A program made the translations under genes and the position numbers. From Prototheca cutis (Eukaryota > Chlorophyta > Trebouxiophyceae > Chlorellales > Chlorellaceae): DNA of 64,000 bases. Each line of letters opens with the position of its first letter. Within the stretch, counting starts at the first letter, position 1. The stretch covers positions 1,242,926 through 1,306,925 of the forward strand of contig BCIH01000004.1 in the NCBI GenBank assembly GCA_002897115.2, written 5' to 3'. The notes beneath the pieces were generated by a model. It ran no database searches. It was not told where the DNA came from and saw nothing but the letters and a program-made list of their open reading frames with translations. This document shows positions 13,181-24,216 of the stretch, in pieces.

Positions 13181-15154
13181 CTATTGGTGACCGATACTGT
13201 CCAGATCCAGCTCATCGAGCATGTCATCCATCTCCTCCTCATTCAAGATCTCGTCGGCCATGTCATCGATGGTCAGACTGGCTGCGGTCCGCTTGGAAGC
13301 CTGAGTTTTTGGGGGACGTGCCGAGTCTGTTCCATGATGCCAATACCCCTGCCTCGTCGTCTCTTCCAGTGCCTGCTGAATTCTCCGGCAACCTCCACAC
13401 AACCACACCTACCTCATCGATGATGGCGAGCAGCTCCTGCTCGCTCCAGGGCGGCCGCTGTGGCGTGGCCACTGTCCGCAGCTCGGCCGGGCAGTCTCGC
13501 ACAAACCAGGGATGCCGCATAATCTCCGGCAGTGTGATCCGCTGCTCTGGCGACTTTTCCAACATCTTGCTGCAGAACAAAGGTGTGGGGGTGGGGGGGG
13601 GTGGGGTTCGTAACGAGGGCTACGGTGCAGTGCACTTGACACACTGCCCAGGCATTCGGCAAGCCGACACCACCCTCCCCCCTCCTTTGCTCTCCAACAA
13701 GCGAGCGACCGTCACCCTCCTCCCCTTCCTTCTTCCACACAAAAGGACGCACGTCACGAGGTCACGGAGTTCGGGCGAAGGGCCCTCTGGAATCTCTAGC
13801 TCTGCCGAAGCGATGCGGCTCAGCATCTGTGTGGGTGGGAACGTATAGAGGGCATCGCGGACGAGTGGATGAGGGAAGCCCAGGCCACCCAGCAGCGGCA
13901 CATACACCGTCGCACCCAGAGTTGTCAGCCCAGCCAAACACACATGCTCCAGAAAATAAAAAAAAAACCAAGTCACCTTTTGAACGATGTCTCGTGAGCG
14001 GGTGCTGTCCTCGGCGCGCTCAAAGGGGAACGTGCCGAGGACCATTCGGTAGAGGCCCACACCCGCGCCCCAGATGTCCACCGCTTGGCGCGAGTCGATG
14101 CGGTTTGCCAGCACCTCAGGCGCGGTGTAGGGCAGGCTGCCCAGCGCTGCATTCGGATCGCTGTTGATCTGCTCCGTCTTGCTATATGCAAAGTCCAGCA
14201 CCTTGAGTACTCCGCTTTCTGGTGCAGGGTCGGAAGCGGCACGGATGGTGGCGGCATCACCAGTACCGCCACTCGCCGCATCACCGCTAGTCGTGGCATC
14301 AATACCCATACAGAGCAGCTTGCAGTCGAGGCGGGGCTCTCGGAACTCGGCCCCTAGAGAGTGCTGGAACGCCAGGGTGGCAATGTACTGCTGGAAGAAG
14401 CGGCGGGCCACGGGCTCGGGCAGCGGGCCATGCGTCGACACGTACTCGGCCAGGTTGCCGCCATCGGCCCACTCCATCACCAGCGCCAGGTGCGTGTCGG
14501 TGAGGAAGACGTCGAGAAGCTGCAGCACGTGCGGATGCCCCGCGCAGCGTGCGTGCACCAGCAGCTCGGCGCGCACGTGCGATGAGACCGTCGACCCGCG
14601 CTCCACTGTCTTGATCACCACAACTACGCCGTCTGACACCCGCCGAGCCAGGAATACCTGTCCCAGGGCCGGCACCTGCAGCTCCCGCACAGGCACGTAC
14701 TCCCTGTTCGGTTGCCAAGGGAGGGGGGAGGGGGGCATTAGGATGTGTGGATGCAATGGGTGACTGTAGCGGGAGTGCAAGCAGGGTCAGGCAAATTCCC
14801 ACCAGGGAAAGCCAGACCCACCCACACCTGTGGCCAAAGAAAGGGCAGGTGACCGAGCCGGACAGAGCAGTCGAGGCCAAATCGCTGGCCTGGGGGGTCA
14901 TCCGCGCGCTGCAGGAGGGGAACAAGAACGATCCATGGGGCGACTGTGACGCCAGCGCAGGGAAGCACGCGCGGGTGAGCAGTTGGCCGGTCGCAGGCCC
15001 AGGCCTTTGCGACCGGGAGTGTGGGGCCAGATGTGGCTATCGGAAAACCGCCCCCCGCTCCGTACCTATCATCCGTGTCCAACGAGCGCTGAGATCCGGC
15101 TCCATTCTCCTGGGCACCACCAGAGGTGCCAAGGAATCCGCGGATCTTGTTCAT
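13181..15154 (-). CDS. SnRK2-like protein kinase homologue lacking catalytic motifs (probable pseudokinase)
   Basis: Exons: 15154 to about 15067 (MNKIRGFLG), 14703-13977, about 13831-13755, about 13570-13415, about 13315-13181. Exon 1 to 2 joins as DDR-EYVPVREL, like the SnRK2 start RYEPV. The domain aligns without gaps to SnRK2: VERG after the lysine, THLALVMEWADGGNL, RRFFQQYI, LPYTAPEVL, DIWGAGVGLYRMVLGTFPFE, PEQRITLPEIMRHPWF. Lys of VIK and the alpha-C Glu (RAELL) are kept. The Gly loop is ELQVPALGQV, with two glycines lost. HRDLKLEN reads FREPRLDC, so the catalytic Asp is Glu, the Lys is Arg and the Asn is Cys. DFG reads DFA. The tail ends in an acidic segment (EEEMDDMLDELDLDS), as in SnRK2s. 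It is probably a signalling scaffold or allosteric partner; that role is inferred. Confidence 0.85.
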
Positions 15155-16082
15155 TGTCGCTGCATGTGAGAGTCACCGGGACTCCAGGGACGAGCTGCTG
15201 ACCTGCGCGGGCCTCCTGGCCCGTGCAGCTGTAAGCAAGGCCCACAACCTCGATCGCGATGCCCTGTAAAGACAGCCCCGGGCGAAACGAGAAGTTTCGG
15301 GGAGCTGCACCGGGCCTGGATGGTGTGGGTCGCCCTGTTGTGAAGGCGATGAGACACCAGTCAGCAGACTGCCACTTTTGAATCGGCGCTCGCTGGAAAG
15401 CAGCACGAATTCTACGAATGGTACGAGTGCACCCGGCCGTTCACAGTGGCATTGTGGGCGACCGGGGTGCATGCGCACAGGAGGCTAGGTATCCCTCGAT
15501 TTGCTCGCGTCATTGCTCCAAGGATTCGCCACGGGATCTGCGATCATTTGCGATTCCCGCTGCCAGGCTGCCGGGTCATATTGACGTGGTATTTCCTCTC
15601 CCCACTCTGATAAATTCGATCAAATGGTTGTGTTGCGATGCACGGTCTGCGATTCCGGCTCGCCTGCGTGCCCCGACGCTTCGTCTTTGTGGTTGTGATC
15701 GGGGGTGCCTCACTGCCAGGCACCATGGCTGCTGGCGCCTCCACTGACCAGACTGCATTGCTCCACGTTTGGGAAGTTTGAGGAGTTTCCGAGTCGGTGT
15801 AAGCCATGGGTATGGGGTGTGGGAGACAGTCGTATGCCTGCGGCGAACGGGTCACCCGCAGAGTGCGCTGGGGGCCCTGCCCACAGGAGCTCGCCAGTCC
15901 TACCATTTTCCAATCTCGTCAATACCTCCAACTGGAAAGTGATAAGAATGTGTACAAACAAAAAAGGCGGGCTTCTGCTGGTCCTGTACTCGAGCAAAAC
16001 ATGTGGTTTCCAAGCAAGGCAAGGCAATGTGGTAGCACCGCTAGCGCCAGGGGCATGCCCCCGGTCCCCGTCTCCATGCCCA
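15155..16082. other. Intergenic, about 0.9 kb
   Basis: It lies between the start of the pseudokinase gene and the end of the SGNH-like gene, both minus strand. It should hold the pseudokinase promoter. No coding frame or RNA gene could be supported. Confidence 0.4.
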
Positions 16083-18629
16083 TCAGCTGTAGTCTGGGGG
16101 AGCGAGAGGCGGGCCGTGCTGGAGATTCTCGCCCCAGAAAAACTCTTCGGGCACGTCCACGGCGGCAGCACTGCTCACCACGACGCCTCGCACCCGAAAC
16201 ATGCGCCTGTTGTGGGGAAGTGAGTGATGACACACCGTGGGTGGCAGTCGGGGGAGGAGACAGAATTCGGAGCTGTGTAGTAACATCAGCAGCGGCATTC
16301 CTGCCAATGTCGGCGGCACTGCTGCTCAGCGGAACGCTCCAATTCCCATCTGGGCCCGCATAACAAGGAAAAGCGCTCACCGGCCAGTGCAGGCCTGCAC
16401 GCACCACGGGCAATCCCTCCCCCAGCAAACAAAAAGAAACGTACTCTTTGGAGTCGGTTTCATTCAGTACGGTTATGCGCATGATGCACTGGGGTGAGGG
16501 CGTGACCAGGAAAAGGTCCAGGTGCTCCTGGGTCCCGAAAATGTGTTTAATCGTGCCCTCCAGTCTGCGGCCCTCGCACGTGCACCCCGACACGCACTCC
16601 GCCCCTGGAATTTGGGAGTGGAATGAACGGAACAGTGTGCATGGTTGGTTGCTGCTGGTACGATGCGCGGACATAGGATCAGCCATCCCCGGATCGGACA
16701 GCAGTCCATCCCCGTGAGGCCCAACGCAGTGCCCATCCGCCCATCATCTACAGCAGCACCGCCTGCACCGGGGAGAGTGGTGCACGCCCCAGACCAGGAA
16801 TCCCCAAAACCCCGCTGTCCCCAAAAACACACACAAAGCCAGCAAACGCACAGGCATTGCCAAAGCGGGCATGGGCCTTGGCGGTGAACAGCAGGACGGC
16901 GGTGGTGTTTGACCCCGGCGCAACCGCGCTGGCATTGATCCGCGTCTCGATGCTGGCGCCGGGCACGTCGGCAATGGCCCGCAACTCGTCGCCTTCGCCT
17001 TTCCATTCAAAACCGCCCTTCAACTCCTGTGCCACTTCTGCCCGGAACCGCTCGCCCTGCGCGCAGTACTCTGCTGCCAGCTCCACCAGATTCTGGGTTT
17101 CCAAATGGGGGGGGGGGACCCTGTGAACTGGAGCTCACCGCGCTGACCATGACACCCGAGACGGCCTGCTCAAATTCCCATTCCCACACATGGAACACAC
17201 TCTACCCATGCCCGAACAATCCTGCTAGGCTCCCCCCCAACAGACGCAGAGCAGCCTCCTCACTGGCAGCATGGGCTTGGGCACAGGTGGGGGCACTGGG
17301 GTTCCCCCATGAGCATCCGGGTCAAGTACGGCCTGCATCGCCGCCATCCTGAGGTAATGGATTGCCAAATCAGCAATCAAGCGATGGCCACGGTCGACCG
17401 GGTGGATCTGATCGCCCTGCGTGAGTGTGAGGTTGGGCTGCGGACGTTCCGTATGTGGCAGGAGGAGATCCATCATGGAAGGATAGAACCCCTGCAGCGG
17501 TGCAATGCCCCCAGTCAACGATGAGGGCACGGGCAAAATAACCCAAAAAGAACTGCATGCCTGAAAAAATGTCGAAATGCTGGCGCTTCCATCGGCGATG
17601 GGAAAGTAGAGCACGCTGCGTGTGCTGAGCCATGGCAGATCATAGTACAAGCTGAATGTCGCGATGTCGCTCTCAGGTGTGTCCCAGAATCGACCTCCAT
17701 GTCTGCATGTTTGTTTGTTCGGGTTTGGAGGAAAGCGGGGAATGTGACTGTGATGCACAGCGCTTGGGGCTTTTGAGCACCTGCAAGGACTTTAGCACAC
17801 AGCAAGCGCTCCACAAGAGAGCACATCATGCAACAAGAGCTCTGCAAAGCAGCACACAAGCTTCCACACAGCAGCATCTGGCGCACTGGCTGGGGTGATA
17901 GTCGTAGAGCATGAGCGGCACGACCAGCGGGCGCTTGGGCAGCGTGAGCAGCCGGCGGATGAGGCGCTCATAGCTGCGACGGTGCGCGTGCTGCCAGGGC
18001 ACGGGTCCGTCATTGATTACGAATTCCACGATTACGATGTCTGGGTCGGGGGGCAGGTGGTCATGCATGCAAAACGCCGGCCACTCAGATGGCGAGGCGG
18101 GGATGGCACCCTTGCGTACGACGTGCTCCCGCCCGGGAAATGCCGCACTGACCCAGGCAAACAGCAGCGAAGCCCAGTCGGTGACGCCGTTCCGTGACGC
18201 CCCGCGCCCATATGACAGACTGCCACCCAGCACCCCCACTGACAACGGCCCGCGACCAAGGACCGCCGGTGCCAGCACAGCTGCGCTGGCGCGGGGGGAC
18301 CCCCCGCTCACCACGCCCCGTTCAAGCAGCGCCGTGTCCAAGCTCAGATTGTGTGCAAACAGTGGAGAAAGCGCCACCAGCAGGTGATCGGCCGCGGTCG
18401 CGTCAGGTGCAGGCAGCGCCCGAAGGACACCAGACTCGGTGAGGGGAAGAAACACTGTCTGTGGCTTGGGGGGCGGCTGTAGCCGCTCTCTCAGGTCCAA
18501 TCCAGGGGCACGGAGCTCGATGACGCCTGTCAGCAGGCCCAGCACAAGGCCGGCCGAGCCAAGCAGGGCCAGCCAGGTGGCCACGCCGCACCGCAGGGGG
18601 GCCAGGCGTGCGCCGCCCTGATGGGCCAT
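16083..18629 (-). CDS. Membrane-anchored SGNH/GDSL-like hydrolase with C-terminal Cys-rich domain
   Basis: ATG 18629 gives MAHQGGARLAPLRCGV followed by a hydrophobic segment (about residues 14-37, WLALLGSAGLVLGLLTGV). A type II membrane protein of the secretory pathway is likely. Exon 1 runs to about 17890. SGNH block I is VLGGSLSYGRG, the block II region is VVRKGAIPASPSEW, and block III is VIVEFVINDGP. Later exons (about 17700-17590 and 17500-17240) give ESDIATFSLYYDLPWLS and the catalytic DxxH region DQIHPVDRGHRLIADL. Exons near 17105-16880 (QNLVELAAEYCAQGERF), 16610-16440 (CVSGCTCEGRRLEGT, then CIMRITVLNET) and 16205-16083 (MFRVRGVVVSS) form a C-terminal module. I recall that module following similar domains in algal CAP-like proteins. 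Substrate unknown; cell-wall glycan acylation or deacylation is a guess. Several exon borders are unresolved. Confidence 0.75.
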
Positions 18630-19000
18630 GACTCCTGGACGGACGCCTCGTCCCGCCACCAGATGCCCAGTTTCTGGATCTCTGGCCCGTGCCGGCCAGC
18701 GGCGGGCGCCGGGCCACGACGTGCCACCCAGTCTATCTCCCAGGCCCCGGGGTTGCCGTCAGAGCCGCTGGGCCAGCGGCGTCCCCCGAGATCACGCCCT
18801 GCACCGACGTAAGGGCCCTGCTGGACTCATTTCAACTCTTGCATCCGCCCAGAAACACACAGCAAAATCTTAAGATGGAATGAGAGTGCGCTGCATTGCA
18901 CGCGTCCATGCCGCTCACTGGGAACCCACCGTGGTTCGAACCTCGAACGACGGATTCGTGTTCCTGTCATTCCCTGTCATTCAATCGGGGAACCAGGTCC
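18630..19000. other. Intergenic, about 370 bases
   Basis: It holds the upstream region of the SGNH-like gene and the left flank of repeat copy A. A GGTTCGAAC string near 18933 resembles a tRNA B box, but no cloverleaf forms around it. Confidence 0.4.
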
Positions 19001-19473
19001 TCCCGTGCAGCACTCCCTTGTATGACTGCGCGAAAATATTTATTCCGCACCAAAAGTCCAGTCTCAGAACAGGGCGGGGCTAGTACGGAGCGCGTTCGTG
19101 GGCAATCGCCCTTCGACGTTCTGGGGCTGCGCAGCTGCGGGGGGGTGGGCCACCAAGCCGCGCGTGCAGACCCTCGCAACGCCTGTTAACTCCATAAATC
19201 AAGATAATGAAAGGATTGAGGGTGCAGATGGGAGTTGCGATTATGTCGGTTTCTCGCTCGGCGACCCTTGGCATTCTTCAAACGCGCCGCCAGCAAGCAC
19301 CCTTAGGGTTGGCAAGCGCTAAAGGATCATGCCCTGTTTGTGCCCCAGAGCAGGTGCTGTGTGGGTTGATTTCAAAAGAAAATCTCGTCTTGCACCTCCA
19401 TATCATCATTAAATTGCCCATTGCTTTGTCGAATCAAGGGAAGTACTGTGCAGACAAAGACAGGTCAATCTAT

Positions 19474-19788
19474 CTAGGGATCAGGTTCAAGTTGAGCAAC
19501 AGGCAATGTCATGGCCACCGTTTTCTGGACCTCTGCACCTGCATCTGGCCTCGCTGCGGTCCTCCGCTTGTACTTCTGGCGGCTGCTGTTCTGCCTGCCA
19601 CTCGATCTTCCGCTTCTTGGATCCAGAGCCTGAGTTGGGAGGTATCTCAGCCCAGAGCTCTCTTCTTCTAGCTCTGTTGCCCACTTGTCGATGCATTCCG
19701 GGGAGCGGGTGCTCAATACTTTGCGAGTGAATCGAATATGGTCATCCTTTGGTGCGTGTGGGTCCTTCAGCATGTGGCACTGCACCAT
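19474..19788 (-). pseudogene. Second ORF of the repeat, copy A, frame-disrupted
   Basis: This is the counterpart of the 48405-48905 frame in copy B. It keeps MVQCHMLKDPHAPKDDHIRF and the tail QKTVAMTLPVAQL. In the middle the reading frame shifts and returns, so the NSGSGSKKRKI segment of copy B is found here in a neighbouring frame. Relative to copy B it looks like a decayed coding sequence. Its function is unknown. Confidence 0.4.
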
Positions 19789-20252
19789 GCCGTTGAGGAC
19801 AAAGTCTTTCAGGGGTGGCGAGGGGCAGGGGTTGAAGGGCCAGCATCATTCCCACTTGGGGGTGCCGCGCTCGGGGTCAGCAAGACCAGCTGGCTGTCCA
19901 CAGCAGCCTGCTGGGATCTGGTAGCATGGATATCTCATGATGAATTCTGCTCCGCATAGCGGGGATTGGGCCGCCGCTGCTGGCGGCTGTCCCGGTTGCA
20001 GTCCGCCGGCTGGCTCAGATCGGGCCAGTCCTCCACGTGCTGGGCTTCATCGTCAGGCTGAGGAGCTGTGGTGGCTGGTGCTGGCTGATGTCCACAGTCA
20101 AAAAATGCCTTCTGCTCATCCTGCATTGAAGCGGACCACGGGAATGGACAATGTAGCCACTGTATCAGTCTGGTCGATGCGCCGGCTGGTGCAGGGCCGG
20201 GGACAGCCCCCCGGTCGGCACTGGGCCACCCCGCACGACGCATTGCTGCTGC

Positions 20253-20706
20253 GTGAGCACAACTTCGAAGGGAGGGCTGCACCGGCGGCTGTCCTGGGAC
20301 GTGCACACTGCAGGGGTGGCATTGAGGTTGTCAAGCACACACAAGAGGCATGCCTTCGTGATGCGGCGGGGGNCAGAAGAGAAGACACCCACCCAGGTGC
20401 TACGCCGGCATCAAGTGCAGCAGGTGCTCCAGGCCGGGGCGAGGCCGGTGGACATGATGCCCTGCAGTCGATGGTGGCCCGTCCTGCAGCACTGCGCGCA
20501 ACCCAAACAGCAACACCGCCTGGAACAAGTACGCCATCCTCAAATGCCAGAGGTGTGGCGTGGTGTAGAACCGCGACATCAACATGGCATGGAACATCCG
20601 CCACCTGGGGGAGAGATTGGTCCTGACCGGCAAAGGACAGCCGCCTTTTGATCGCAAAACCAAGCTCCCCCCCCTTGCATGTCCCCCTCCCGGGCACTCC
20701 ACCTGA
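20253..20706 (+). pseudogene. TnpB/Fanzor-like C-terminal remnant, copy A
   Basis: From 20401 the frame reads YAGIKCSRC, then a TGA, then KYAILKCQRCGVV, then a TAG at 20566-20568 where copy B has Trp. It continues NRDINMAWNIRHL and ends at TGA 20704-20706. Paired CxxC motifs followed by NRDxNxxxNI are the zinc ribbon and RuvC-III signature of TnpB and eukaryotic Fanzor nucleases. The upstream frame EEKTPTQ (before 20400) appears joined by a one-base shift. With two stops and a changed RuvC-III motif (NAARNI to NMAWNI), this copy should be inactive. Confidence 0.7.
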
Positions 20707-20820
20707 TATGATATGATCTGATCACCAGGATTTGCCGCAGGCCCTGCGTCACGGAACAGTACCATTGAACGCGTGCTGTGAGGCAATGCCCAGCAACTTT
20801 GTTCTCGGTAACCTCGTGGG

Positions 20821-21464
20821 CCGCCGGCTCTCCACCGGGTGCAGCCCGGTGGAGAGGAGGCGCTGTTGTGGGGTGCCCATACCCCACCCATTCAATCGTC
20901 ACACGTGAAAATCAAGGCATGATCACCTTTGGTTCCACCATACAGTCTAAGTGCACAGCCAGAGGCATACATTGCCCATAGCAACCCCCAAAGCATTGAG
21001 CGGAGCGGGTTGTGCTTCAGCCCTTTGTTGTTAGGGTTGCCCAGGGCTGCTGCTGCAAAGCCTTTGGTCTGGCACTGGTCTGGCTGTGAGTCGGAGCATA
21101 CTCTCTGGATCTACACCAGGTACAAAAGCATCCAATTGAGCAGGCCCTTTTCTCGGTTCAGGGCGAGGCGGTTTTCAAGGGTGCGTGGCTGTTTGCAAAC
21201 AGAGGGGAGAAAGGCAAGGACCGGGGCCTGGCGAGGAGCCGGGCCTGCGGCCAGGGACGCTGCATAGTCACAATGCTCAAATTTAGGGTCAGGGGGTTGT
21301 TGCACCCCTCAGCCAGAACGGGGAGTTGGAATGAGTGGGGTGGGCGCGGGGGGGGTGGGATTGTGCAACGGCATGGCCAGTGCAGCCCTGTCGAGGGCAC
21401 AGCCAGCCAAGCCCTTTCACCACCAACCCATGGCGCCGCCACGGCCTCCTCCTCCTAGAGCTGT
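20821..21464. other. Intergenic, about 640 bases
   Basis: It lies between repeat copy A and the 3' end of the fasciclin gene. It contains a G-rich stretch near 21340-21360. No gene is supported. Confidence 0.4.
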
Positions 21465-22588
21465 TTATGCCAGGATGGAGGCGGGGATGAGGATGTGGTC
21501 GATGACCTGGACCAGCACATCCTCCTTGGTGGCGATGTCGCCCTCGATGATCTGGGCGATGGGGAGCAGGCCACCGGTGGAGAGGAGCTGGATGTTGTAG
21601 CCAAAGTAGGGGGCGGTCTTTTGCAGGACCTGCAGGCGCGAGATGGTGATGGACTCGTTGGGCAGGTCAGTGTCCAGGCTCTCGCCGTCGGTCATGTCGT
21701 CCAGGGTCACCGTCTCGGGAACGGTGTGGTACGCCAGCAGCTGCTTCACGACAGCCGTGTTGGCAGCCAGCCAGGCAGCAGGGTTGGAGATGTTGAAGGC
21801 CGTCAGGAACTGCAGTGCGGTAACGGGGTAGGTGTATGTTGAGTGAGTGTGTACGTGTGCTGACATGTATATACTGTGTGTGTGTGCTGATGATCCAACC
21901 TCACACAACCCACACGTGCATCGTGGCACCCGCAGGCATCACCATCGCACACCTCGGTGAAGGCGGCATCAGTGGGGGCGAACAGGGTGGAGCCAGCGGC
22001 AAAGTCAACGCCCGCAGCCTCGGCGGCAGCGGCCAGGATGGTCAGGTTGCTGGAGGCCAGGGTCTTGGCCAGGGACACGGTGCCGGCAGCGCCGTAGGCA
22101 CCGCTGCGGGCACCGGAGACGGGGGCGGCGGGGGCCTTCTTGTGGAACAGGGCCTGCAGACCCTCATCCAGCTTCTCGCGTGCACCAGAGATGTGCGCAC
22201 GTGCACCAGAGATGTGCGCACGTGCACCAGAGATGTGTGCGCGGGCACCGGAGATCTTGGCCGCCGCGGCAGACTCCAGCAGACCAAGGTCCGTAGCCAT
22301 GGCGCTACCAACTGTAATGGGGTTTGAGCAAGAACAGTGTGTGAGAGGGGGGTTGCCAGCAAATAAGAGGGGAAGGGTGTAAAGATATCAAATCCAAAGC
22401 TATACGTAGGGCAGGTGAGGAGGCAAGCAGGGTGCCCGGGGGGCAGGAGCTCCCTGGAGGAAAAAGGAGCACTGCTGCGCAGTCGGCGGCCGCCAAAAGG
22501 AAACGTCAAGTGCCGGAGGAAAACCCATGCACCACCCGAGCTCACCGAGCAGGGCGCAGAGCGCCAACACCAGAGTACCACGAGCCAT
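21465..22588 (-). CDS. Secreted fasciclin (FAS1) domain protein
   Basis: Exon 1 (22588 to about 22546) encodes a signal peptide. Joined to exon 2 (from about 22307) it reads MARGTLVLALCALLVGSAMA, with likely cleavage before TDLGLL. Exon 2 has a repeated ISGARAH linker, then LQALFHKKAPAAP, then the first half of a FAS1 domain with the conserved LFAPTDAAF. The exon ends at a GAG|GTGTGC donor. Exon 3 (about 21813-21465) starts FLTAFNISNPAAW and holds LLAYHTVPE, SITISRLQVLQ and VQVIDHILIPASI before the stop. FAS1 proteins are extracellular adhesion or matrix proteins; an algal wall or matrix role is inferred. There is one FAS1 domain and no GPI-anchor-like C-terminal hydrophobic tail. Confidence 0.9.
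22179..22262 (-). repeat. 21-bp coding minisatellite, four units
   Basis: Four consecutive 21-bp units (CGTGCACCAGAGATGTGCGC plus one base). The first two are identical, the third nearly so and the fourth diverged. They encode ISGARAH repeated in the linker between the signal peptide and FAS1 domain of the fasciclin gene. The length keeps frame, so unit number could vary without harm. Confidence 0.9.
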
Positions 22589-23904
22589 TATGTGTTTTAT
22601 GTGTGTACTTGAATAGCCGAGGGGACAAGGAGCAAGTGGTGCGGTGAGGTCCGGGTTTCCTTCCTGAGGTTGCCTGGCTCGGAAAAGCGAAGAGCGAAAG
22701 TGATGCCATGCTCGAACGAAGCCGACGTCTTATTGCCTTCCCGAACAACGAGGTACATTGTAAAATCGCACTGAGCAACGCGATCCTGAGGGATCACATG
22801 GCGATGCTCCGGGTCCCTGGGTATCCCAGGCCTCCTGATCCCAGGCCGGGTTTAGGACGGATCGACGATCCGGTGACCAAACTTTCCGCGGACAGCGTGG
22901 GGCCCCCCCAACCTGGGACGCCGCATTTGCGGGAATACTACATGCACTTGAACAAGCAGAACAATGATCAATGATGGGCATTGCGAGCATAGTCGGCTAC
23001 AGGAGTGGACCATGAAAGCATGCCGAGAACGGCTCGCACAAAATGTCGGAATGCGCGGCCTGCTCTGCAAGTGCTCGAACCAAGCCCATCACCTGGGACA
23101 GTGAACCATTCATTTGCCTTGCGCTGGTCATTTTAATGATCTGAAGTCCTCGATCGCGGCATCGCTGACGCTCGTGGAAATGTGTGTCGCTGTGCCCGCG
23201 CTGGCTCACATGGCTCGCCCATTTTCTGGCGGGTCCAAGCCAGCAGTCTCGGGACCGCCCACTGTCGCCCACTGTGTAGCGCTCGAGCGGTGGCACCGGT
23301 TATTTTAACAGTCCATGCAGAAAACAGACAAAAGACTTGGCAAATTCATCAGAGCCAATATGCTCCAGACAGCGCAGGAAGATGGGGTTACATGGTTCAG
23401 GGTTCCCGGTGGCGATTATGTAATCACTGGTGGCCGCCAAAGAGAGAGTCCAGCAGATCCGTCTGCGTGATGGGCAACAGCGAGGAGTTTTTGAGATGAG
23501 AGAACTGTATATTTGCACCACAGGACAGGCGCCAGTTCCCTCTCCCAAAGTTGTGGGCTTGCCTTGCTGGGGATCTCCCACTTATAGACGTTGGTCGGCG
23601 GAGGAGGGCTCGCCTACAGAACGGTGCGGGGAAAGGCAATGAGCTCATGAAATTCTAAAGCTTGTGTGACTCAGAAGGAATATGGAAAGATCCCATGGCT
23701 CACCACGGGGCGGGCGCCGCTGACACGGGCGCCGCTCACGGGCTGCAAAGAAATGGGTTTTGAGGGTTGTTTGGGTCGGCCACGTGATTGGATCAGTCGC
23801 ACAAACTTCATGGCACCATACATGGATAATGGCAATTCTGGGAATTATCACTCACACCACCTCACGATCAACCCGCCCCTCGCGCATCCCATGAGATTGA
23901 GAAT
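22589..23904. other. Intergenic, about 1.3 kb
   Basis: It spans from the fasciclin start to the end of the small secreted peptide gene. GC content is visibly lower than in coding parts. Several frames under 100 codons exist on both strands, but none has a recognisable motif or splice-consistent neighbour. Confidence 0.4.
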
Positions 23905-24216
23905 TCAAGCATCACAATAATCGTGACAATCACGCACCACGGATGGGGGAGGAGGAGGCGGCGACTTGTGGAAGAAGGCCAACTTCGCCTCAATGTCCTC
24001 GTGCAGCTGCTCTTGGAGGTCGCCAAAGTTCGTCAGCTCGCGTCCAGAGGCCACATAACCTGCATATGATGTAATTCAAGCGTATAAGTATCCATTCCTA
24101 GGTGCGGTGACATCCAGATCGTAGCCCTCGCTGCAGTCGAAGGGCCCAGATCGGGGCCGCCCGCACCACCGCTTACTGAGCGCCAGCATGGCGAGGATGG
24201 CGTAGGTAACACGCAT
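23905..24216 (-). CDS. Small secreted peptide, two exons, about 64 residues
   Basis: Exon 1 (24216-24177) and exon 2 (24059-23905) join with exact phase across a GTAAGC donor and a TGCAG acceptor. They give MRVTYAILAMLALSYVASG, a classic signal peptide, then RELTNFGDLQEQLHEDIEAK, then LAFFHKSPPPPPPSV and a short tail to TGA 23905-23907. The segment before the proline run resembles LQALFHKKAPAAP of the neighbouring fasciclin protein. The two may be relatives, with this one short or a truncated copy. A GTGCGT after the PPS codons could be another donor leading to an unseen exon. Function unknown; an extracellular location follows from the signal peptide. Confidence 0.5.

Larger units (their letters stand above)
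19001..20820 (+). mobile_element. Dispersed repeat copy A with TnpB/Fanzor-like remnant
   Basis: About 1.8 kb here matches the reverse complement of about 47611-49395 from end to end. The start (CCCGTGCAGCAC then CGCGAAAAT) and the end (AACAGTACCATTGAACGCG) occur in both copies. Similarity is uneven: about 20011-20228 looks essentially identical, while the outer parts have many substitutions and small indels. Copy A has one ambiguous base at 20373. No clear terminal inverted repeats or target-site duplication were found, so the borders are where similarity fades. The cargo is a C-terminal TnpB/Fanzor-like piece on the plus strand and a second frame on the minus strand. Confidence 0.8.

Noticed and set aside
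18925..18945. GGTTCGAAC, resembling a tRNA B box
   Set aside because: Flanking bases do not form a T-stem and no A box, D-arm or acceptor stem fits.
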